Below, one piece after another: positions 1 through 5,724 of a DNA stretch of 6,431 bases. This DNA is from Eubacteriales bacterium (GTDB taxonomy: Bacteria > Bacillota_A > Clostridia > Christensenellales > Aristaeellaceae): the NCBI GenBank assembly GCA_030528845.1, contig JAUMYC010000145.1, positions 1 to 6,431 of the forward strand, read 5' to 3'. Position 1 is the stretch's first letter. Each line of letters starts with the position of its first letter. The position numbers were made by a program, and so were the translations under genes. Below the pieces are notes generated by a model, which saw only the letters and a program-made list of their open reading frames with translations, ran no database searches and was not told the origin of the DNA.

Positions 1-10
1 CGGATTCCGG

Positions 11-41
11 GTCGAAAGCCCGCGTCAGCGTGGTTTTCGAC
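11..41. promoter_or_regulatory. 31-bp inverted repeat, candidate operator upstream of the amidase gene
   Basis: The outer arms GTCGAAA (11-17) and TTTCGAC (35-41) are perfect reverse complements. The match continues inward through a G-T position (18/34), CC/GG (19-20/32-33) and CGC/GCG (21-23/28-30), with one unpaired T at 31 and a four-base centre at 24-27. The repeat ends nine bases before the -10 box at 50-55 and covers the place where a -35 box would lie (about 27-32), where the sequence is a poor match. No T-run follows on either strand, so it is unlikely to be a terminator. The inference is a binding site for a dimeric regulator of the downstream operon. The regulator is not in the window. 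Confidence 0.5.
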
Positions 42-46
42 AAACA

Positions 47-55
47 TGATATAAT
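47..55 (+). promoter_or_regulatory. Extended -10 promoter for the amidase-pepP operon
   Basis: TATAAT at 50-55 is a perfect -10 hexamer and is preceded by TG at 47-48 with one intervening base, the extended -10 pattern. With a 17-base spacer the -35 position (about 27-32, AGCGTG) matches poorly, which an extended -10 or an activator could offset. Transcription would start near position 62, giving a leader of about 65 bases before the first gene. The call rests on motif match and position only. Confidence 0.6.
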
Positions 56-66
56 GCGTTCAGCGC

Positions 67-91
67 CTCGCGGCGGCAGTCCGCCCGCGAG
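67..91 (+). other. Hairpin at the 5' end of the predicted leader RNA
   Basis: CTCGCGG (67-73) pairs perfectly with CCGCGAG (85-91). Inside it, CGG (74-76) pairs with CCG (81-83), leaving a CAGT loop and one bulged C at 84. It begins about five bases after the predicted transcription start and ends over 20 bases before the ribosome binding site. No T-run follows, so it is not an intrinsic terminator. A terminal stem like this can protect mRNA from 5'-end decay, but that role is only inferred here. Confidence 0.4.
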
Positions 92-126
92 AGAAGAATT
101 CTGAAAAGCAAAAAGGAGGGATCTGG

Positions 127-1026
127 ATGCAGGTCATCAGGCGCGACAGGGTGATCTACGCCATGTCTTCGGAAAATACGCCTGCCGCGTATGCAAAGGA
201 CGGAGAGACGCTCGTCTTTGAGACGGCCGATTGCTTCGGTGGGCAGGTCACATGCGAGAGCGACAAGCTCGGCGCGCTGGATTGGGCGCGCATGAACCCC
301 GCGACCGGGCCGCTCTTTGTGGAGGGCGCGCATCCGGGGGATACATTAAAAGTCGAAATACTGAGCATCGGCCTTGCGCAGCAGGCGGCAATCATGGAAG
401 CGCCGGGCGAGGGGCTGACGGGCCTCGACGCCAAGGAGGAAAACACGAAGATATTGCCGATCGATGAAGGCACAGTCGTCTTCAGCGAGGCGATCCGCCT
501 GCAGGCCGAGCCCATGATCGGCGTCATCGGCACGGCACCACTGCACGGCGCCGTCGAGACGGCCTCGCCCGACGCGCACGGCGGCAATATGGACTGCAAG
601 CGCATCTGCGCAGGCACGACGCTGTATCTGCCCGTCAACGCAGAGGGCGCGCTGCTGGCGATGGGCGATCTGCACGCCGTGATGGGCGACGGCGAGGTCT
701 GCGTGTGCGGCGCGGAGATCGCCGGCGAAGTCACGGTGCGCGTATCCGTCGTGCCGGGCAGGCCGCTGCCGCTGCCGTTTTTGGTCACGAAGGAGCATGC
801 AATGGCGATCCACTCCGCGCAGGGGCTCGACTCCGCCGCGGAAGGCGCGACGCTGCGCATGCGCTCGTTTTTGATCGAGAACGTCGGCATGATCCCGCAC
901 GAGGCCGGCATGCTGCTCAGCCTCGCGGGAGATCTGCGCATCTGTCAGGCGGTCGACCCGCAAAAGACCTGCCGCATGGAGCTGCCTCTGGCGCTGCTGG
1001 AGCAGCTGGGCTGCAGGCTGCCGTAA
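127..1026 (+). CDS. Acetamidase/formamidase (FmdA/AmdA) family protein
   Basis: The 299-residue product is probably a cytoplasmic amidohydrolase releasing ammonia from a small amide. Family hallmarks are visible in order: DCFGGQ at 35-40, NPATGP at 57-62 followed by VEGAHPGDTLKVEI, IGVIG at 131-135, HGGNMD at 151-156, LYLPV at 166-170, and GDLHAVMGDGE at 180-190 followed by AGEVTV. The length is usual for the compact bacterial form, and no signal peptide or membrane segment is seen. The start has AAGGAGG at 113-119, seven bases upstream. In many relatives, as I recall, a Gly-Pro pair precedes the HGGNMD motif; here the residues are SPDA. The true substrate (formamide, acetamide or another amide) cannot be read from sequence. 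The next gene follows after 28 bases and probably shares the transcript from the promoter at 47-55. Family assignment is firm; substrate is open. Confidence 0.92.
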   Translation: MQVIRRDRVIYAMSSENTPAAYAKDGETLVFETADCFGGQVTCESDKLGALDWARMNPATGPLFVEGAHPGDTLKVEILSIGLAQQAAIMEAPGEGLTGLDAKEENTKILPIDEGTVVFSEAIRLQAEPMIGVIGTAPLHGAVETASPDAHGGNMDCKRICAGTTLYLPVNAEGALLAMGDLHAVMGDGEVCVCGAEIAGEVTVRVSVVPGRPLPLPFLVTKEHAMAIHSAQGLDSAAEGATLRMRSFLIENVGMIPHEAGMLLSLAGDLRICQAVDPQKTCRMELPLALLEQLGCRLP

Positions 1027-1054
1027 CAAAAGAAACCGGGAGGAAGATGAAAAA

Positions 1055-2308
1055 ATGAACAGCGAATTCAAAGCCCGCAGAGAGAAACTGATGGAAAACA
1101 AGCAGGGCCCGTGCATGGCCTGCGTCTTTTCCGGCGTCGCGCCGATGAAATCCATGGACGAAGCCTATCCCTTTTCCGTGAGCCGTAACTTTTACTATCT
1201 GACCGGCATCGACCGGGAGAATATGATCCTCGTGCTCGTCAAGAACCTCTCCGGCGGCGTGAGCGAGACGCTCTATATCGAGCCGTATGACGAATACATG
1301 GCAAAGTGGGTGGGCCCGCGCATGAAGGCGCAGGAAGCCACGGAGATCTCCGGCGTGCAGGCGATCAGGCCCATCGGAGAGTTCGAGAGCGATCTGAACC
1401 GGATCGTCTCCGCCGGCCGCGGCCTTGGCAAGTTCCATGCCTATCTCGATCTCTGGCGCTATCAGAAGGATCAGGCGGACACCCCCGCGCATACCCTCGC
1501 TGCGACGCTGCAGGCGCGCTATCCCGCCGTGGAGATCGATGAGCTGCACGGCGACATGGCCGCGATGCGTGCGGTCAAATCCGAGAGCGAGATCGAGCAG
1601 ATGAAAAAGGCGCAGGAGAGCACGCGTGTGGCGATCGAGGCCATGATGAAGCACGCGTATCCCGGCGTGAACGAGAGCGAACTGGAGGGCGCGTTTGATT
1701 TCGCGCTGCTCAAGCAGGGCGTGCGCCAGCATGCCTTCACCAGCATCGTGGCGGGCGGCGCGCGCGCCACGACGCTGCACTACAGCCAGAACAACTGCGT
1801 CGTGGAGGACGGGCAGATGGTGCTCATCGACCTGGGCAGCGCTCATGAGTATTATTGCGCGGATATCTCCCGCACCTTCCCGGTGAACGGCAAATTCACG
1901 CCCCGCCAGAAGGAGATCTACAACGCCGTGCTCGAGGCGCAGCGCATCGTCATCGAAAATGCGAAGCCCGGCCTGACCACACGCGATCTGAACCAGATGG
2001 TGGTCGATTATTACGAAACGCGGCTGGACGACCTGGGCCTGCGCAAAGAAGGCAAGACCGTGCGCGATTATTACTATCACGGCGTGAGCCATATGCTCGG
2101 CCTGGACACCCACGACATCGCCACCGAGCGCGAACGCGTGCTCAAGCCCGGCATGGTCATCACAGTCGAGCCCGGCCTGTATATCGAGGACGAGGGCATC
2201 GGCGTGCGCATCGAAAACGACGTGGTGATCACCGAAGACGGCTGTGTCGATCTCTCCGTAAATATCCCCAAGACGGTCGAGGAGATCGAAGCGCTGATGG
2301 CGAAGTAA
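1055..2308 (+). CDS. pepP: Xaa-Pro aminopeptidase (aminopeptidase P, M24B)
   Basis: This 417-residue cytosolic metallopeptidase removes the N-terminal residue from peptides whose second residue is proline. Residues 1 to about 160 form the creatinase-like AMP_N domain (FYYLTGI at 46-52), and about 170-417 the pita-bread catalytic domain. All five expected metal ligands are present: D259 and D270 (IDLGSAHEYYCADISRTFPV), H346 (HGVSHMLGLD), E372 (VEPGLY) and E387 (VRIEND). The accessory histidines H242 (LHYSQN) and H353 (DTHD) are also there, so the enzyme should be active. Length is close to the 441 residues of E. coli PepP, and the tail (VEEIEALM) resembles it too. The start is supported by GGGAGGA at 1038-1044, ten bases upstream. 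It sits 28 bases behind the amidase gene with no terminator between them, so co-transcription is likely. It ends before a strong terminator. Confidence 0.95.
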   Translation: MNSEFKARREKLMENKQGPCMACVFSGVAPMKSMDEAYPFSVSRNFYYLTGIDRENMILVLVKNLSGGVSETLYIEPYDEYMAKWVGPRMKAQEATEISGVQAIRPIGEFESDLNRIVSAGRGLGKFHAYLDLWRYQKDQADTPAHTLAATLQARYPAVEIDELHGDMAAMRAVKSESEIEQMKKAQESTRVAIEAMMKHAYPGVNESELEGAFDFALLKQGVRQHAFTSIVAGGARATTLHYSQNNCVVEDGQMVLIDLGSAHEYYCADISRTFPVNGKFTPRQKEIYNAVLEAQRIVIENAKPGLTTRDLNQMVVDYYETRLDDLGLRKEGKTVRDYYYHGVSHMLGLDTHDIATERERVLKPGMVITVEPGLYIEDEGIGVRIENDVVITEDGCVDLSVNIPKTVEEIEALMAK

Positions 2309-2344
2309 CGCCCGCGCAGGGATTCAAACCCTCTCCAAAAGCAG

Positions 2345-2386
2345 AAAAAAGCGCGCCTCCCGACAGAAGGGGGGCGCACTTTTTTT
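2345..2386. terminator. Bidirectional intrinsic terminator between converging operons
   Basis: GCGCCTCC (2353-2360) pairs with GGGGGCGC (2370-2377), with one G-T pair and a nine-base loop. It is followed on the plus strand by a T-run (2380-2386) and preceded by an A-run (2345-2350), which reads as a T-run on the minus strand. G2351 can pair with C2379 across one mismatch, and the A-run with the T-run. It lies 36 bases after the pepP stop and 17 bases beyond the stop of the leftward SUKH gene, so one element can end both transcripts. Confidence 0.88.
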
Positions 2387-2403
2387 ATTTCCTGCGCGCT
2401 GCA

Positions 2404-2841
2404 TCAGAGCTCGTCGCGATAATGCCGGACGATCAGCTCGGCGATATTGTCGGCAGCTCTGCGCGTCTCGAAGAGCTCATGCTCCCAGATATACACGGCA
2501 GAGTCGTCCGTTTCGCCGTTTGGCAGCACGCGATAGCAGTAATAATCGCCGCAGCCGTTTCCGGCAAAGAACACATGGCGGTTGATCTTCTCCTCAAATT
2601 CGTCCGGCTCCATGGCTTCCGGGAAGATCTCCCGCATGTTCTGTACGGTCTCGATGATCTGCCGCGCGGACATGAGCAGGTCTCTGTCTCCGTTCGTCTC
2701 CCGCAGCAGCGCCTTGAGTTCCTCCGGGAAGGCAAAGCCGACGTATGCTTCGGCGGCGTCGAGCTCCTCTTCGGGGCAGGGCTCCTGCAGCCGTGCCCAG
2801 CGGTTCCCGCGGATCAGCTCGGCGATCAATTCTCTATACAT
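2404..2841 (-). CDS. SUKH (SMI1/KNR4) family protein
   Basis: The 145-residue soluble protein matches the SMI1/KNR4 (SUKH) pattern: PEEELDAAEAYVG at 23-35, FPEELKALLRETNG at 38-51, a central FFAGNGCGDYYCYRV at 91-105, then VYIWEHE at 116-122 and a C-terminal helix. The fold is known as a protein-binding module and is widespread among immunity proteins of polymorphic toxin systems, but many members are simple housekeeping or orphan proteins. No toxin gene is visible beside it, so an immunity role is unproven. The start is the ATG preceded by GGGAGG on the minus strand (2853-2858), with an 11-base spacer that is slightly long. It is the last gene of the leftward set, 33 bases after the membrane-protein gene and just before the shared terminator. 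Family is well supported; partner and role unknown. Confidence 0.85.
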   Translation of the reverse strand: MYRELIAELIRGNRWARLQEPCPEEELDAAEAYVGFAFPEELKALLRETNGDRDLLMSARQIIETVQNMREIFPEAMEPDEFEEKINRHVFFAGNGCGDYYCYRVLPNGETDDSAVYIWEHELFETRRAADNIAELIVRHYRDEL

Positions 2842-2874
2842 AATACACAGCGCCTCCCGTTCCTGCGCAGCTTT

Positions 2875-3366
2875 TCAGCGTTCGATTTTTCGGATAAACA
2901 GAAAATAGACCAGCAGCCCGTTGAGAAAATAATCGTATATCCTCAGCCTGTCGAAAAGCAAAATGGTGGACAGCACGGATGTCAGCACGATGCCGACGCC
3001 GATGAGCTTTGCAAACGCTCCCTTTTCCTTTGCGAGCCATGTGAAGTATGCAAGGAGGGGAGAGGCGAGGGCGAAGACGGTCCAGCCGACGATGAACACG
3101 GAGGAATAGACTCCTTTTGTGATCACGGCCGTGCAGTAATAGGTGATGAGCATGCCGACGCAGAACGGGAGAATATTCTGCATGGCCTTCTTCGGAGAAG
3201 TGCTGTACAGGGAGATCAGCACGCCCATCAGGATCCAGACGGCTGTCTGGGAGAAGATATTGCCCAGATTCTGCGTGTATATGTCCAGCAGTCTGCTGAC
3301 AACGCCCAGTGCGAGCCCCGCGCCGAACAGGGGCAGCGGGCGCAGAATTCTCCGTTTCATCGGCAT
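2875..3366 (-). CDS. Small multi-pass membrane protein of unknown function
   Basis: The product has 163 residues and about six hydrophobic segments, near 10-28, 37-55, 63-84, 88-110, 117-138 and 141-158. The N-terminus is basic (MKRR) and charged residues lie in the short loops, so it should be an integral membrane protein. It has no catalytic motif I recognise. From memory it resembles the DUF6518-type small membrane proteins, but this is weak. Two starts are possible: the first ATG at 3366 has GGAG eight bases upstream, and the second at 3360 (161 residues) lies nine bases after AGGAG, so the upstream choice is not secure. The gene begins 15 bases after the pptA stop, implying coupled expression. 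Its 3' part is notably AT-richer than the U32 genes (hand count 21 G/C of 60 at 2881-2940), which may point to separate ancestry. Confidence 0.8.
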   Translation of the reverse strand: MPMKRRILRPLPLFGAGLALGVVSRLLDIYTQNLGNIFSQTAVWILMGVLISLYSTSPKKAMQNILPFCVGMLITYYCTAVITKGVYSSVFIVGWTVFALASPLLAYFTWLAKEKGAFAKLIGVGIVLTSVLSTILLFDRLRIYDYFLNGLLVYFLFIRKIER

Positions 3367-3381
3367 AGTCTCCTCTCCGGA

Positions 3382-3609
3382 TCAGTCCAGCGAATAGCCG
3401 GGCTGCTTGTAGAGCTTGTCCATCTTCGGGCCGATCTCTTCCTCCCAGACCTGCTTCCATTCGGAAGGGTCGTAGTCCTCGATGCCGACGGAGACGGCCC
3501 CCTCGGGGCAGGCGAAGACCTCCGTCACGGCGGCGGTCAGCTTTTGTGCGAGCAGCTTTTTCTGCTCTTCGGTCTTTCCGGCGTAGCATTTCACGATCAG
3601 ATGCGGCAT
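3382..3609 (-). CDS. pptA: PptA-type tautomerase (4-oxalocrotonate tautomerase family)
   Basis: The 75-residue protein starts MPHLIVKCYAG, so removal of Met exposes the N-terminal proline that acts as the catalytic base in this superfamily. The rest follows the E. coli PptA (YdcE) layout of about 77 residues: a helix rich in Lys/Gln (13-33), VSVGIED at 39-45, and the C-terminal signature with W51, W55, EIGPKMDKL (58-66) and KQPGYS (68-73). That signature is typical of the PptA branch and not of the shorter 62-residue enzymes. It probably performs keto-enol tautomerisation of an unknown 2-oxo or phenylpyruvate-like compound. The start is fixed by both the proline and a strong AGGAGG on the minus strand eight bases upstream; an in-frame ATG ten codons earlier (3639) would bury the proline. 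It lies 58 bases after the long U32 gene and 15 before the membrane-protein gene. Confidence 0.9.
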   Translation of the reverse strand: MPHLIVKCYAGKTEEQKKLLAQKLTAAVTEVFACPEGAVSVGIEDYDPSEWKQVWEEEIGPKMDKLYKQPGYSLD

Positions 3610-3667
3610 GTTCGTTCCTCCTTTTTGTTGTGTGTGCATGGATTTCCGGCGCGCGGGCCGGGAGAGA

Positions 3668-5707
3668 TCAGAGGAGGGTGCGGCCGTAGAGGCCGTAGGT
3701 GTGCGGGAACGGCGGCTCGTCTCCCGCCATGTGCGCCCGGGCGATCCTCTCGGTCTGCTCGGCAGTCTCGGTGGTGAAATAGAGGGTGATGAAATCGACG
3801 CCGCGCAGGGGCTTGTCCGCTGTCCAGAGCGGCACGGAGTTGAGCAAAGTCGTGTAGCGTCGTTCGTGGCAGAGCAGCGGGAAGGAGACGCCCTTGCGGT
3901 CGGTCAGCGATGGCCTCCCGTCGCAGCCGCCGCAGCCGTTTTTGCCCCTGTTCGGGCAGCGGCGCAGGCGCATCAGCGGCAGATATCCATAGCCGATCGC
4001 CCCGCGCTTCAAAGCGCCGCCCAGCGCGCGCACGGCCTGCGCGTGCAGCTCAAAGGACACGGTCGCGTCCTGCAGCCCCGCCGCTTCGTACTCCGCAAGG
4101 GAGAGCGAATTGGTGATGTTCAGGCCGAAGCCGCCGTGCACCGTCATGCCGAGCCGCCTGCCAAGCTCGATCCCGTATACATTGTCCGTGATCAGAGCGC
4201 CAAGCCCCTGATCGCGCAGGCTTTCGACCAGCGCGTCGAGCTTTTCTTCATCCTCCGGGAAGAGCGCGGCGGGCAGCTCGCCCACCAGAGCCCCGCCGAA
4301 GCGCGCGATGCATTCCGGATGCCGGGCGATCTCCTCGACCGGAAGGGAGATGGATTCATAGCGGGAAATGTCGCCGACCTGCGCCAAGGTCTCAAAGCGT
4401 GCGCGCAGCGTCTGCGTATGCACGGCGTGCGGCGGGAAAGAGGGAAGGGGCTTTCGCGCAAAATCCTTGGGCGCGGGCGCTTCCCGCTGCGCGAGCAGCT
4501 CTTCGAGCGCTCCACGGCGCAGCGCGTTCCACTGCGCGTTGGGCACGGAGAGCCCGGGGTCGATCTGCGCCTCCAAGCTGCGCAGGTAAAACGGCGTGCC
4601 GCCGGTCTTCTGCAGCGCCGCCTGCACGCTTTCTTTGCTCACGGCCACGCTGCGCGCATGTTCCGGCACGCAGCCCGCCAGAGTGACGGACGCGCCTTCG
4701 CATTCGGCGGTAAGAGTGAGAGGCTTTTCCTTCAAAACGCGCGCGATCATGTCCACCGGCACGCTCTGACGTTCCGTGCGATACAAAGAGCGCAGGCTGC
4801 CGAGCACCTCGGCGGAGGCCTCCGCGTCCTCCTTCGTGCGCACGCCCTGCATCTCCGGGCCGCGCCTGGCGACGAGATAGCCGTTGGTGAACCCGCCGCG
4901 CGAAAAGACGCGCCGCAGGGTGTCGATGTCGTAGGGCTTGCCCTCGGCGGCGCTGCGGCAGGCCGTCACGGCGGCGGCGACGTATTCCGGCCGCTTCATG
5001 CGCCCTTCGATCTTGAAGGAGGTCACGCCGGCATCGGCAAGCTCGCGGATCGCGGAAATATGGGACATGTCCTTGATGGAAATGGCATAGGGCGCGCTGC
5101 CGCATTTGAAATCGAGCCTGCAGGGCTGCGCGCACAGGCCGCGGTTCCCGCTGCGCCCGCCGAGCATGCCGGAGAGATAGCACGCGCCGGAGAGGCAGGT
5201 GCACAGCGCGCCGTGTACGAAGGCCTCCAACTCTACATCCACCTTGTTTGCGATGGTCTCGATCTCCTTCAGGCTCAGCTCGCGCGCGAGCACCACGCGC
5301 CGAAAGCCCAGATCGCGCATGAATTTCGCGCCGTCGGCGTTGTGCACCACGGCCTGCGTGGAGGCGTGCAGCTCCAGCGCGGGGCATCGCTCCCGCAGCA
5401 GGCGCATCACGGCCATGTCCTGCACGATGGCGGCGTCGGCGCCGCTCTCGGCGATGGCGGCAAGCTCCTGCTCCAGCGCGCTCATTTCGCCGTCCATGAT
5501 CAGCGTGTTCACCGTCACATGCACGCGCACGCCGCGCGCATGGCAATAGCGCACGGCGTCGCTCAGGCTCGTCTCGCCGAAATTTTCTGCGTTTCTGCGC
5601 GCGTTGAAGCCCTTTCCGCCCAAATATACCGCGTCGGCTCCGCTGCGCACGGCGGCTTCCAGCTGCTGCGCGCCGCCCACCGGCGCGAGGATCTCGATCT
5701 TGTTCAT
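3668..5707 (-). CDS. U32 family protein with DUF3656 domain, RlhA-like RNA hydroxylation protein
   Basis: The 679-residue protein opens with the U32 barrel (MNKIEILAPVGG, then GADAVYLGG at 23-31). The U32 signature is complete at 161-179 (EAFVHGALC through GACYLS). C169, C176, C192 and C196 (GLCAQPCR) are the expected iron-sulfur ligands, followed by SFKIEGRMK at 230-238. The DUF3656/collagenase-type domain spans about 300-410 and ends WNALRRGALEELLAQRE. A C-terminal region carries a second cysteine group, C584, C592, C595 and C613. The family was named for peptidase activity, but studied relatives RlhA and TrhP hydroxylate 23S rRNA C2501 or tRNA U34; RlhA (about 650 residues) shares this architecture. 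I infer RNA hydroxylation, target unproven. The ATG at 5707 follows AGGAGG by four bases and gives the usual family N-terminus; an earlier GTG at 5728 overlaps the upstream stop and is less likely. The gap to the upstream U32 gene is 17 bases. Confidence 0.88.
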   Translation of the reverse strand: MNKIEILAPVGGAQQLEAAVRSGADAVYLGGKGFNARRNAENFGETSLSDAVRYCHARGVRVHVTVNTLIMDGEMSALEQELAAIAESGADAAIVQDMAVMRLLRERCPALELHASTQAVVHNADGAKFMRDLGFRRVVLARELSLKEIETIANKVDVELEAFVHGALCTCLSGACYLSGMLGGRSGNRGLCAQPCRLDFKCGSAPYAISIKDMSHISAIRELADAGVTSFKIEGRMKRPEYVAAAVTACRSAAEGKPYDIDTLRRVFSRGGFTNGYLVARRGPEMQGVRTKEDAEASAEVLGSLRSLYRTERQSVPVDMIARVLKEKPLTLTAECEGASVTLAGCVPEHARSVAVSKESVQAALQKTGGTPFYLRSLEAQIDPGLSVPNAQWNALRRGALEELLAQREAPAPKDFARKPLPSFPPHAVHTQTLRARFETLAQVGDISRYESISLPVEEIARHPECIARFGGALVGELPAALFPEDEEKLDALVESLRDQGLGALITDNVYGIELGRRLGMTVHGGFGLNITNSLSLAEYEAAGLQDATVSFELHAQAVRALGGALKRGAIGYGYLPLMRLRRCPNRGKNGCGGCDGRPSLTDRKGVSFPLLCHERRYTTLLNSVPLWTADKPLRGVDFITLYFTTETAEQTERIARAHMAGDEPPFPHTYGLYGRTLL

Positions 5708-5724
5708 GCTGCCTCCTGAATCGG

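Noticed and set aside
8..22. Sequence resembling a tRNA T-arm near the left edge
   Set aside because: The short stem and loop lack the GTTCGANNC loop pattern, and no acceptor stem or anticodon arm surrounds it. The longer inverted repeat at 11-41 explains it better.
917..2113. Long minus-strand open frame opposite pepP
   Set aside because: His/Ala-rich low-complexity translation opposite an intact PepP with all active-site residues; a shadow of GC-rich coding.
3610..3639. Ten-residue N-terminal extension of the tautomerase
   Set aside because: It would bury the catalytic proline, and the AGGAGG lies inside the extension at the right distance for the shorter start.
3646..3661. GC hairpin (CCGGC/GCCGG) between the long U32 gene and pptA as a terminator
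   Set aside because: Only five base pairs and no T-run on the minus strand, so read-through into pptA is expected.
1855..3777. Long plus-strand open frame crossing the terminator and several minus-strand genes
   Set aside because: It overlaps pepP in another frame, runs through the bidirectional terminator and lies antisense to three supported genes. No domain is visible.
3608..5719. Very long open frame on the plus strand opposite the long U32 gene
   Set aside because: The GC-rich codon bias of the real minus-strand gene leaves the opposite frame free of stops. Its translation is Arg/His/Ala-rich with no recognisable domain, and the minus-strand product is a clear family member.
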